NCBI RefSeq assembly: GCF_905171765.1
Contig: NC_053392.1
Span: forward strand, 397,510,119 to 397,574,118
Direction of reading: 5' to 3'
Source of the DNA: Bufo bufo
Lineage: Eukaryota; Chordata; Amphibia; Anura; Bufonidae
Length of the DNA: 64,000 nt
How positions within the stretch are numbered: position 1 is the stretch's first letter; every line of letters starts with the position of its first letter. Position numbers and translations under genes: made by a program. Positions 53,872-64,000 of this stretch are shown one piece after another. The notes below the pieces were generated by a model. It saw only the letters and a list, made by a program, of their open reading frames with translations. It was not told the origin of the DNA and made no database searches.

Positions 53872-54461
53872 TGTCACGATCCCTCCAGTGACAGAGGTTA
53901 GAAGATCTGAGAGACTGGCTGCACGTTCTGACAGCCTGTCTTCACTTGTTGCAGTGTTGTTGTTGGTAATGACCACACCTCTTGTCTCAGGTGTAGATTG
54001 TGGTCATTACTGCTCCTCTATTTAGTCTGGTCTCACACTTCATACCATGCGGTTGTTATTCTCTGCCTGGAGTTGGAAGAGCTGGTGTGTGGTCCTCATC
54101 TGAGTTCCTGCTCAGCCATTTTCTATTGAAGATAAGTGTACTTCCCTTTGTATTTTGTTGTTCCTATTTGCTCGTTGTTTACTAGGCATCAGGGAGACGC
54201 TGGTTCGTTCATCTGGGAAGGAACCAGTGGTCTCAGACCCTGTCACTAATCCTGGAGATTGTCAGGGTTACTAGGGCCTAGCTTTCCGGTGTATGAATAT
54301 TCCCACCTTCAGGGTCTATTCATACTGACAGGAGTCAGGGCTAGGTTTAGGGTTTCCTTAGGTGGTCACCTTTTCCCTTTCCCTAGCCTTGAGGCCTAGT
54401 TCTTGGTCATTTTCCTTCTGTTGTCACTCTGGAGTCCCTCCGCTCCCCCTACACTGTAACA
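53872..54461. mobile_element. solo LTR with 5-bp target duplication
   Basis: A 590-bp unit starting TGTCACGATC and ending CACTGTAACA, flanked by GTTAT at 53867-53871 and 54462-54466. TG...CA ends plus an exact 5-bp repeat identify a solo LTR. There is no internal region. It is related in patches to 49183-49805. It inserted next to Penelope-derived sequence. Confidence 0.85.
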
Positions 54462-54524
54462 GTTATATTCCTAAGTTTTTTTATCTGGTATCAGACAACC
54501 AGTTGAACTTCAGCATCCACCTTC

Positions 54525-55685
54525 TTAACCCTTTCTACACCGGAGGTTTTTTTGTTTTTGCGTTTTCTTTTTGCGCTCCCTGCCTTCCCAGAGCCATAAC
54601 CTTTTTATTTGTCTGCTCACATAGCCATATGAGGGCTTGTTTTTTGCAAGACAAGTTTTACTTTCCAACGCCACCATTTAATATTGCATATGATGTAGTG
54701 GGAAGTGTGAAAAAAATTCCACATGGGGTGAAATTGCAAAATAAAAGCAATTCCAACACAGTTTTACGGGTTTTTTATTCACGAAGTTCAATGTGCGATA
54801 AAACTGACCAGTTACTTTTATTCTACAGGTCAGTACAAATCCGGTGATACCTTATATGTATAGTTTTTCTTGCGTTTTGATAGTGATAAAATAATAAAAA
54901 AGTGGTAAAGAATCACCATGTTTTGACCCCAATTACGGTACTTTTTTGTAATTATGTGTATGGAGCTGTGTGGGGGCTCATTTTTTGTGGAGCGATCTGA
55001 ACTTTTCATTGATACCATTCTGGGGTGTGTATGACGTTTTGATTACATATTATTTAATTTTTTTGTAGAAAATGAAGCAACCAAAAACGGCCATTTTGAC
55101 GCTTTTTTCCATTTTGCTGTTTGCCGTATGGGGAACATATTTTTTTACTATTGGCATTTTTGCACATGGTAACACCCATGATGTGTATTTAAAAAAAAAA
55201 AATTTTGTTCTTTTATTTTTATTTTGGGAAAGGGGGGTGATTTGAATTTTTATTTATTTATTTATTTTTTAAACTTAATTTTTTACTCCTTTTTATAGTT
55301 CCCATAGGGAACTATAACAAGCAATCATTAGATTGCTATTCTCATAGACCCCAATGCACTAGCATTGGAGTCTATGAGAAAATTGCTAGTTTCCTATGGA
55401 GCCCTATTGCAGGCAAGGGCTCCATAGGAAATACTATGCAGCAGCCTCCTGTCATTACGGTGGTTTAAGCGATCAGATGCCGCGGTCTGGATTGACCCCG
55501 GCATCTGAGGGGTTAAATGTCCGCGATTGGCATTACTGCCAGTTGCGGGCATTAGCTGCGGGTGTCTGCTATAAGAAACAGCAGGCCACCCGCGGCTATG
55601 GGACCCGCTCCGCTCAGGAGCGGGCACCATCTTTAAAGATCCGGCCAGCGCCGTACTATTAAGGTGCTGGTTGGGAAAGGGTTAA
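54525..55685. mobile_element. non-coding TTAA element (TTAACCCTTTC)
   Basis: Starts TTAACCCTTTC and ends GAAAGGGTTAA; TTAA is present on both sides. Inner modules include AATCATTAGATTGCTATTCT and a TAGACCCCAATGC hairpin, and the right third is GC-rich with GATGCCGCGGTCTG. TTAA followed by CCC is piggyBac-like. No transposase. Confidence 0.65.
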
Positions 55686-56154
55686 TCCACAGACGAAGTG
55701 AGCCACCTAGAGTTTTGTTTTATTGTATCTAAAAAGAAAGATTGAATAAAAAATAATCAAGAAGACATACATACCCCAAAATGCAATCTATAAAAATTAA
55801 AGCTCACCTAAAAAAAATAGAGCCCTTACACAGTTCCATAGATGTAAATATAAAATAGTTCTGGGTGATGCAAAGACATTTTTTTCAAAGTTTTTTTTTT
55901 TTTTTTTTTTTTTTAAAGTATACATTGTATGGAATATTAAATTAAGCCATTAGAAAATACTTGCCCGACAAAAAACAAGCCCTCATAAGGCTATGTAAAC
56001 AGAAAAAAAAGTTAAGACTTTTGGAAGGCAGGAAGGTAAACATGAAAATTAAAGAAATCAAGTCGATGAAGGAGTCAGTGGTTTAATGGAATCTGTCACC
56101 TGCAAAACTAAACACAATGCTGGGTAGGTATGCCCACAAATATTGGTCAGAAAC
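55686..56154. other. no gene seen
   Basis: AT-rich sequence with a poly(T) tract near 55892-55914. No feature that I can support. Confidence 0.4.
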
Positions 56155-56425
56155 TGTCACGGTCATATTGTTGTTTGACCATGACGCGGTTGCCATGAAG
56201 ACTGGTTTCCGGTGGCAACGTGTTGTTGTTGGTTTGCACATGCATTTCCCCTTTAAGGTGTGTCTCCCTGTGGTTTGGTGAGCGAGGGGTTAAGCCTCTA
56301 GCAAGTGGGAATTTAGGTGTGTCCTGGGTGTGGCCACTAGCTTGTCTTTATCTGTGGCTTCCTGGCTGGGGGCAGTGGTACTTCAGCCTTGTTTGGTGTT
56401 GGAATTGTCTTCCTTTTGTATGCTC

Positions 56426-57089
56426 CTTATTCCTACCTCACTTGCTGTATGTTAGGTGTGGGTTTATGTTTAGAGTGTGTTGTACTTCTTGATTGTTGTT
56501 ACATGTGTGGGCTGTTGTTGGTGTTTGTCCCTGCATGTATGTAAGACGTTTTCCCTGTGTGTTGTGTCCTCCGGAAGGAGGTTGGTTTCCCGGAGGGGTG
56601 AACCACTAGCCTGTATGCAGCGCTGCCTGGGGCTGCAATGCACCTTGCGGCATGGTGGTCCTGGCGGAGTCTGGTGTGCTGGATACCTGTGTGAGTTGCT
56701 GGTACGGAGTCCTGTTTGGTGTTAGGGCTCCTGTACGTATTGTGAGTATTTGCTCTGGTAGGCAGGGTAGGCGGACGCAGTACAGAGGCAAAACAAGTTT
56801 GTAAATCAAATTGTCAGTGTTTACTCACACAAAAGGCAAAAGAAAAACAACTTATTACAGTCTTGGTGTTAATTCACACAATGAAAAGTCCATAAAACAG
56901 ACACATCACTTTTCTAGCCGTTTTATCCCCGGCAGTTCACAGTAGGCTTTAGGGAGCCTGTTTCCCAGCATGCGGCTCTCAGCCTTCCAGCACAGCACCA
57001 TGCTTCAGATCCCAAAACAGAGACTCAGATTCTGAGCCCAGCTGCCTATTTAAAGGACAGCCAGATGCTGCCAAAACCCAGACTGGCAT
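56426..57089. other. interior of LTR composite, no gene
   Basis: T/G-rich LTR-like text to about 56760, then sequence with GTTTACTCACACAAAAGGCA and TTATTACAGTCTTGGTG that I take for dispersed repeat. No supported frame. Confidence 0.35.
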
Positions 57090-58059
57090 TTAACCCCTTA
57101 AGGACGCCGGGCGTACCGGTACGCCCTATTTCCCGAGTCCTTAAGGACTCAGGGCGTACCGGTACGTCCTAACTTTAAATCGGGATTCCGGCGCCCCGGG
57201 GGTTAATCGCAACGGGATGCCGGCTGAAATCATTCAGCCGGCATCCCGTAACAACGCAGGGAGGGGGTCATTTGACCCCCCGTATTGGCGATCGCAGAAA
57301 ACCGCAGGTCAATTCAGACCTGCGGTTTGCTGCGCTTTCTGCAGTTTCTGATCAGAAACTTTAGTGTCCCTAAAATATGGATTTTACACCCCCCCTGCAC
57401 CCCTGCATGATTTTTTGCCGGTGGGTGGTGCAGGGGGGGGAGTTGTGGGCGGTGCAGGAGGCGGGCGGTGCGGCAGGCAGGATCGCGATCCCCCGCCCGC
57501 CTCCCCTTGAATAAATCGTTGGTGTACAGTGGGTATACCAGGGTGCCAGCACATTGCTGACACCCTGGTATAAACGGCTGACATCGATGATGCGATGTCA
57601 GCCGTTTAACCCTTTCCATACTGCGGTCCGTATGGACCGCTGTATGGAAAAAGTTAACAGTAAGAGGGAGCTCCCTCCCTCTCCCATCGGGGGGCTGCTG
57701 TGCCTTTGCAGCCCCCCGATGGAGAGAGCCCCCCGACAGCCCCGTCCTTACCCTTCCCCGTCTGCGCAGTTCTGACCAGTACTGAGCAGACGGGGAAGGT
57801 TCCCATGGCAACAGGACGCCGTCTCAGGCATCCTGCTGTCCATGGTGCTGAACAGATCTGTGCTAAAAGGCATAGATCTGTTCAAAGTGTAAAATACAGT
57901 ACAGTACAATATATATTGTACTGTACTGTATTATACAGACATCAGACCCACTGGATCTTCAAGAACCAAGTGGGTCTGGGTCAAAAAAAAGTGAAAATAA
58001 AGTAAAAATCAAAAAACACATTTATCACTGATTAAAAATGAAAAAAATAAAATTCCCTA

Positions 58060-58860
58060 CACATGTTTGGTATTGCCGCGTCCGTAACGACCTGATCTAT
58101 AAAACTGTCATGTTACTTTACCCGAACGGTGAACGCCATAAAAATAAAAAATAAAAAACTATGATGAAATTGAAATTTTGCCCACCTTACTTCCCAAAAA
58201 AGTTAATAAAAGTGATCAAAAAAGTCGTATGTATGCCAAAATTGTAACAATCAAACCGTCATCTCATCCCGCAAAAATCGTACCCTACCCAAGATAATCG
58301 CCCAAAAACTGAAAAAACTATGGCTCTTAGACTATGGAAACACTAAAACATGATTTTTTTTGTTTCAAAAATGAAATCATTGTGTAAAACTTAAATAAAC
58401 AAAAAGTATACATATTAGGTATTGCCGTGTCCGTATCGACCGGCTCTATAAAAATATCACATGACCTAACCCCTCAGGTGACCACCGTAAAAAAATAAAA
58501 ATAAAAACGGTTTAAAAAAAGCAATTTTTTGTCATCTTACGTCACAAAAAGTGTAATAGCAAGCGATCAAAAAGTCATATGCACCCCAAAATAGTGCCAA
58601 TCAAACCGTCATCTCATCCCGCAAAAAATGAGACCCTACTTAAGATAATCGCCCAAAAACTGAAAAAACTATGGCTCTTAGACTATGGAGACACTAAAAC
58701 ATTTTTTTTGTTTTAAAAATGAAATCATTGTGTAAAACTTACATAAATAAAAAAAATTGTATACATATTAGGTATCGCCGCGTCCGTGACAACCTGCTCT
58801 ATAAAATTACCACATGATCTAACCTGTCAAATGAATGTTGTAAATAAAAAAATAAAAAAA
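58060..58860. repeat. about 354-bp tandem units
   Basis: GGTATTGCCGCGTCCG-type starts recur near 58068, 58421 and 58773. Each is followed by CAAACCGTCATCTCATCCCG and TAATCGCCCAAAAACTG in the same order. The homologous modules occur in inverse at 36600-36990 and 63100-63550. Confidence 0.8.
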
Positions 58861-58983
58861 GTGCCAAAAAATCTATTTCATGTTACCTTGCCGCACAAAA
58901 AAGTGTAATATAGAGCAACCAAAAATCATATGTACCCTAAACTAGTACCAACAAAACTGCCACCCTATCCCATAGTTTCTAGA

Positions 58984-60170
58984 ATGGGGTCACTTTTTTG
59001 GAGTTTCTACTCTAGGGGTGCATCAGGGGGGCTTCAAATGGGACATGGTGTCAAAAAAAACAGTCCAGCAAAATCTGCATCCAAAAACCGTATGGCATTC
59101 CTTTCCTTCTGCGCCCTGCCGTGTGCCCGTACAGCGGTTTACGACCACATATGGGGTGTTTCTGTAAACTACAGAATCAGGGCCATAAATAATGAGTTTT
59201 GTTTGGCTGTTAACCCTTGCTTTGTACCTGGAAAAAAAATATTAAAATGGAAAATCTGCCAAAAAAGTGAAATTTTTAAATTGTATCTCTATTTGCCATT
59301 AAATCTTGTGCAACACCTAAAGGGTTAACAAAGTTTGTAAAATCAGTTTTGAATACCTTGAGGGGTGTAGTTTCTTAGATGGGGTCACTTTTATGGAGTT
59401 TCTTCTCTAGGGGTGCATCGGGGGGGCTTCAAATGGGACATGGTGTCAAAAAACCAGTCCAGCAAAATCTGGCTTCCAAAAACCATACGGCGCACCTTTC
59501 CCTCTACGCCCTACTGTGTGCCCGTTCAGTAGTTTACAGCCACATATGGGGTGTTTCTGTAAACTAAAGAATCAGGGCCATAAATAATGAGTTTTGTTTG
59601 GCTGTTAACCCTTGCTTTGTAACTGGAAAAAAAAATATTAAAATGGAAAATCTGCCAAAAAAGTGAAATTTGGAAATTGTATCTCTATTTTCCATTAAAT
59701 CTTGTGCAACACCTAAAGGGTTAACAAAGTTTGTAAAATCAGTTTTGAATACCTTGAGGCGTGTAGTTTCTTAGATGGGGTCACTTTTATGGAGTTTCTA
59801 CTCTATGGGTGCATCAGGGGGGCTTCAAATGGGACATGGTGTCAAAAAACCAGTCCAGCAAAATCTGGCTTCCAAAAACCATACGGCGCACCTTTCCCTC
59901 TACGCCCTACTGTGTGCCCGTACAGTAGTTTACGGCCACATATATGGTGTTTCTGTAAACGTCAGAGTCAGGGCTATGAAGATACAGTCTTGTTTGGCTG
60001 TTAACCCTTGCTTTGTTAGTGGAAAAAATGGGTTAAAATGGAAAATTAGGCAAAAAAATGAAATTCTCTAATTTCATCCCCATTTGCCAATAACTCTTGT
60101 GCAACACCTAAAGGGTTAACAAAGTTTGTAAAATCTGTTTTGAATACCTTGAGGGGTGTAGTTTATAGAA
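58984..60170. repeat. three about 395-bp tandem units
   Basis: ATGGGGTCACTTTT.TGGAG recurs near 58985, 59379 and 59777, each followed by GCTTCAAATGGGACATGGTG, GTTTGGCTGTTAACCC and CAACACCTAAAGGGTTAACA. Short frames repeated in each unit are by-products of the duplication. They are not conserved between units at the ends. Confidence 0.85.
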
Positions 60171-60789
60171 TGGGGTCATTTTTGGGCGGTTTCTATTATG
60201 TAAGCCTCGCAAAGTGACTTCAAACCTGTAGTGGTCCCTAAAAATGGGGTTTTTGTAAATTTCTGAAAAATTTCAAGATTTGCTTCTAAACTTCTAAGCC
60301 TTGTAACTTCCCCAAAAAATAAAATATCATTCCCAAAATGCTACAGACATGAAGTAGACATATGGGGAATGTAAAGTCATCACAATTTTTGGGGGGTATT
60401 ACTATGTATTACAGAAGTAGAGAAACTGAAACTTTGAAATTTGCTAATTTTTCTAAATTTTTGGTAAATATGGTATTTTTTTATGCAAAAAAATTAACTT
60501 TTTTGACCCAATTTTAGCAGTGTCATGAAGTACAATATGTGACGAAAAAACAATCTCAGAACGGCCTGGATAAGTCAATGCGTTTTAAAGTTATCAGCAC
60601 TTAAAGTGACACTGGTCAGATTTGCAAAAAATGGCCAAGTCCTTAAGGTGAAATAGGGCTGAGTCCTTAAGGGGTTAAACTCCAGTCCGGTATTTGATCT
60701 CACCTGGCTGGAAATCAGCCCAGCCGCCCATGTTGGGAGGAAAATACCTGCCTTCCCAAACAAAACCCCTTGCTATGTCATAGTATGCA

Positions 60790-61172
60790 CGGGTTCCAGT
60801 CGTGGAGACTTCGGCAGGTAAGTGTGTTGTCTTGTGTTCTTACCTGCCGATCCTCTTGCTGTGTATGGTCTCTCCTTTTCCCTGCTTTTAGGTCTTTGGA
60901 GACTCTTGTTCTTCTCTGTCTGGGATGAACAGGACGTCTCCCCCCCTGCTCCTATCTGAGGGATTATCAGGGCGACTCAGGGTCCCAAGGTTTACAGGGT
61001 ATGAGCCGTCCTACCATCGGGGTCCGCTCATACGGTGAGGAGTTAGGGAGATGATTAGGGACGCTATAGGAGGTGGCCTGCTTCCCTTTTCCTGGCTTCT
61101 TGGCCTAGCAGCTATCTCCTTTATCCTTTTACATTGTACGGTAGGGGGTTTCCCCCACTCCACACCGTGACA
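60790..61172. mobile_element. LTR-like 3' part ending CCGTGACA
   Basis: Shares motifs with the other LTRs (TTTTCCCTGCTTTTAGG, GGAGACTCTTGTTC, GGGTATGAGCCGTCC, AGGGACGCTATAGGAGG, TTTCCTGGCTTCTTGGCC) and ends CACACCGTGACA. Its 5' part is not contiguous. It belongs to the 56155-61480 composite. Confidence 0.45.
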
Positions 61173-61547
61173 GTATGTCCAACAAGGTGTCCCTCAAGGA
61201 CTGAGCAGAATCACCCAGGAAAGGAGCAGAGCTCCAATACCAAACAAGGCTGGAGTACCACTGCCCCCAGCCAGGAAGCCACAGATATAGACAAGCTAGT
61301 GGCCACACCCAGGACACACCTAAATCCCCACTAGCTAGAGGCTTAACCCCTCGCTCACCAAACCGCAGGGAGACACACCATAAAGGGGAAAGCACGTACA
61401 AACCGACAACAACACGTTGCCATCGGCAACCAGTCTGCACGGCAACCGCATCACGGTCAAACAACAATATGACCGTGACAGATACCTTTTGTTTTCTAAA
61501 CTATTACTGCAATCTGGAGTAATTCAGTGTTAAATCCATATGCTACT

Positions 61548-64000
61548 TTAACCCCTTCAGGACCCTGCCATTTTCACCTTAAAGGATAACTGTCATAATT
61601 TTTTTTTATTTGCTAGTTTATTAGAGCTAGGCATGTATACCTGAGTTAGTCTGTCAATGATTGCCAAAAGATCTGTAATTACCTTATAATAACAGCGTTC
61701 ATTAATGTCTCCTGTCCCTTTCCACTGCTCCCTTAAAAGACCGTTGCTACGGCTTATCTGTCTCCAGCTAGGAAGACAGAGGGGCAGTCCTTCACAATGC
61801 ATGCCTGCATTAAGCTTCAGAGTGAGGAGGCGTGTCTCTCAGTAATCCAGTCTGATTGGCTGGCAGTAAGCTGCTGACTACAGCCAGTTTGTATGTGACC
61901 TGAGAGAATGCAGTTTTGGCTTCAGAGAACTGGCAGAGGAGCCATCTTGAGAAGATCCTCATAATATAGGATTCAAAACAGCCGTAACTAAGGAGAAAAT
62001 TCAAGGAAAACAGCGGTAAGTGAATAAGCTAAAGATTGATTTATGCATAATGCTGCTTCAGCAGTAACATATGCAAAAAAAAATTGTTTTATTAAAATAT
62101 GAGTTATCCTTTAAGGACCAGGCTATTTTTTGCATATTTTTTGTGTCACTTTATGTAGTGATAACTTTAAAACGCTTTTACTTATCCAAGCCATTCTGAG
62201 ATTGTTTTCTTGTCACATATTGTACTTCATGACAGTGGTAAATTTTAGTCAAAATATTACATTTTTATTTATAAAAAAAATACCAAAAATCTGGAAAAAT
62301 TCGCTAAATTTCAATTTCTCTGCTTTTAAAACAGATAGTGATACCTCCTAAAATAGTTATTACTTTACATTTCCCATATGTCTACTTCATGTTTGGATCA
62401 TTTTGTAAATGACATTTTCTTTTTTTGGGACGTTAGAAGTTTAGAAGCAAATCTTAACATTTTTAAGAAAATTTCCAAAACCTAATTTTTAAGGACCAGT
62501 ACAGGTCTGAAGTCACTTTGTGGGGCTTACATAATAAAAACCACCCATAAATGGCCCCATTTTAGAAACTACACCCCTCAAGGTATTCAAAACTGATTTT
62601 ATAAATTTTGTTAACACTTTAGATGATCCACAAGAATTAAAGGGAAATGGAGATGAAATTTCAGAATTTAACTTTTTTGGCAGATTTTACATTTTAATCC
62701 ATTTTTTTCCAGTAACAAAGCAAGGGTTAACAGCCAAACAAAACTCAATATTTATTACCCTGATTCTGTAGTTTACAGAAACACCCCATATGTGGCCATA
62801 AACTGCTGTACGGGCATACGGCAGGGCGCAGAAGGAAAGGAACGCCATATGGTTTTTGGAAGGCAGGTTTCAGTGGGATAATTTTAAGTTGCCATTTCAC
62901 ATTTGATGCACCCCTAGAGTAGAAACTCCAAAAAAGTGACCCCATTTTGGAAACTACAGGATACGATGGCAGTTTTGTTGGTACTATTTTAGGGTACATT
63001 TGATTTTTGGTTGCTCTATATTACACTTTCTGTGAGGTAAGGTATTTTTTGCTTTTTACTATGTTCATCTGACAGGTTAGATCATGTGCTATTTTTATAG
63101 AGCAGGTTGTCACGGACGCGACAATATCAAATATGACAATTTTTTTTTGTTTCAGTTTTACATAATAAAACAAAATGATTTTTTAATGTTTTTTTTTTAC
63201 ACAGTTTTTTTTGTTTAGTTTTTTACGGTGTTCACCTGAGGGGTTAGGTCATGTGATATTTTTATACAGCAGGTTGTTATGGACGCAGGAATACCTAATA
63301 TGTCAATTTTTTTATTTTATTTAAGTTTTACACAATAAATGCATTTTTGAAACAAAAAAAAAATAATGTATTAGTGTCTCCATATTCTGAGTGCCATACC
63401 TTTTTTTATTTTTTGGGCGATTTTCTTAGGTAGGGTCTCATTTTTTGCGGGATGAGATGGTACTATTTTATTTTATTTTTTTCTACGACGTTCAGGTGAG
63501 GGGGTGGATCATGTGATATTTTTATAGAGCCAGTCGTTATGGCTGCGGCAATACCCGATATGTCTGTTTTTCATTTTTTTTCTATTTTTTTTTCACAATT
63601 CTATGTTTTATTTTGAGAAATTTTATTTGAATTTTTTTTTCCTTTTTATTTTTGTCCCACTATAGGACTTCAACTTCTGGGGTCTGATCCCCCTCTTCAA
63701 TGCATTACAATGCAACCTGTATTGTAATGCATTGGCTTTCAGCTTTTATGCTGACAGCCTGCCTGTGAGACCCAGCCTAAGGGCTGGATCTCACAGGCTT
63801 CCGTAGGAGGCAAGCCCCGATGCCTATGGAAGGCATTGGGCTTGCCTTCTCTGCCATCGGGTCCATGCCACTGCAGCACGGGGACCTGATGGAGATGCGG
63901 AGGGCACCCGTACCCTCTGGAAAACCTCTGCATGCCGCGGTCAAAGCTGACAAAGGGTTAATACGCCGGCATCGTTGTCTTCACAGATGCCGGCATATGC
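61548..64000. mobile_element. long modular TTAA element, runs off the window
   Basis: Left end TTAACCCCTTCAGGACC at 61548. The body after a nested MITE follows the same module order as 34207-37040 (GATAACTTTAAAACGCTTTT, CATATTGTACTTCATGA, CACCCCTCAAGGTATTCAAA, CAGGTTAGATCATGTG, CGGACGCG). Palindromes GCAATACCCGATATGTC and GGGTTAATACGCCGGCATC lie near the right. No right end in view. It provides empty sites for the MITEs at 34313 and 36057. Confidence 0.65.
61579..62114. mobile_element. T2-like TTAA MITE nested in the modular element
   Basis: TTAA at 61579-61582 and 62111-62114. The left TTAAAGGATAACTGTCATA is matched by the right ATATGAGTTATCCTTTAA. Removing it rejoins TTCACC-TTAA-GGACCAGG, the expected text of the host element. 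TTAAAGGAT fits the TTAAAGGRR start of T2-type MITEs. Confidence 0.75.

Larger units (their letters stand above)
57090..60678. mobile_element. long modular non-coding TTAA element
   Basis: TTAA at 57090-57093 and 60675-60678. The left end TTAACCCCTTAAGGAC is matched by the inverse GTCCTTAAGGGGTTAA. Precise joining of the flanks (GACTGGCAT-TTAA-ACTCCAG) supports TTAA target use. The body is a GC-rich palindromic head (57110-57900), about 354-bp tandem units (58060-58860), about 395-bp tandem units (58984-60170) and an AT-rich tail (60170-60640). No transposase is encoded. Module-sharing relatives lie at 34207-37040 and 61548-64000. Confidence 0.75.
56155..61480. mobile_element. LTR-derived composite with inverted arms
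   Basis: Starts TGTCACGGTCATATTGTTG at 56155 and ends with the inverse CAACAATATGACCGTGACA at 61480. The arms 56155-56425 and 61178-61480 are inverse and roughly 85-90% alike by eye. They are flanked by GAAAC and GATAC. Between them lie a long TTAA element (57090-60678) and a second LTR-like 3' end (about 60790-61172, ending CACCGTGACA). I read it as two related LTRs in opposite orientation, later invaded. Confidence 0.5.

Noticed and set aside
58930..60071. Repeated frames starting MGSLLWSFYS
   Set aside because: They repeat with the 395-bp tandem units and break at different places in each unit. This is typical of non-coding repeats.

Overview
The window looks like a gene-poor, repeat-packed stretch of a vertebrate nuclear genome, most likely an anuran amphibian. 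That assignment is inferred from the repeat mixture: Sleeping Beauty-like and other Tc1 transposons, TTAA-flanked MITEs starting TTAAAGG (T2/Kolobok style), Harbinger-like MITEs with TTA target duplications, a CR1 LINE, an L1-type LINE and a GIY-YIG Penelope-like element. No cellular protein-coding gene can be named. Nearly all credible coding sequence belongs to mobile elements.

Layout. 0-8.4 kb: a decayed Tc1/mariner, a T2-like MITE split by an intact Sleeping Beauty-like Tc1 (2996-4609), and a Harbinger-like MITE split by a dead Tc1 (5409-6885). 8.4-10.9 kb: mostly unique sequence with two minus-strand open stretches of unknown nature. 10.9-14.1 kb: stacked MITEs. 14.1-25.9 kb: a CR1 LINE cut into four pieces by a Tc1, by a Harbinger-like MITE that itself contains a full-length L1 with both ORFs open, and by another Tc1. 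27.3-30.7 kb: a long TTAA element made of alternating palindromes. 31-41 kb: MITEs, a decayed Tc1 and a long modular TTAA element. 41.5-42.15 kb: a CpG-rich promoter-like segment, the only good sign of a host gene. 43.5-45.5 kb: an intact Tc1. 45.85-47.6 kb: a 52-bp minisatellite with a recent 625-bp block duplication. 48-49.1 kb: a deleted Tc1. 49.2-54.5 kb: two solo LTRs around a head-to-head Penelope-like element. 54.5-64 kb: further long non-coding TTAA elements, one of them inside an LTR-derived inverted composite.

Two Tc1 transposases (3222-4244 and 44130-45152) and the L1 ORF1/ORF2 pair have complete frames and catalytic residues. They could act in trans on the many non-autonomous copies of their own families. 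The insertion order can be read from the nesting. Several target duplications are confirmed by uninterrupted paralogues inside the same window.
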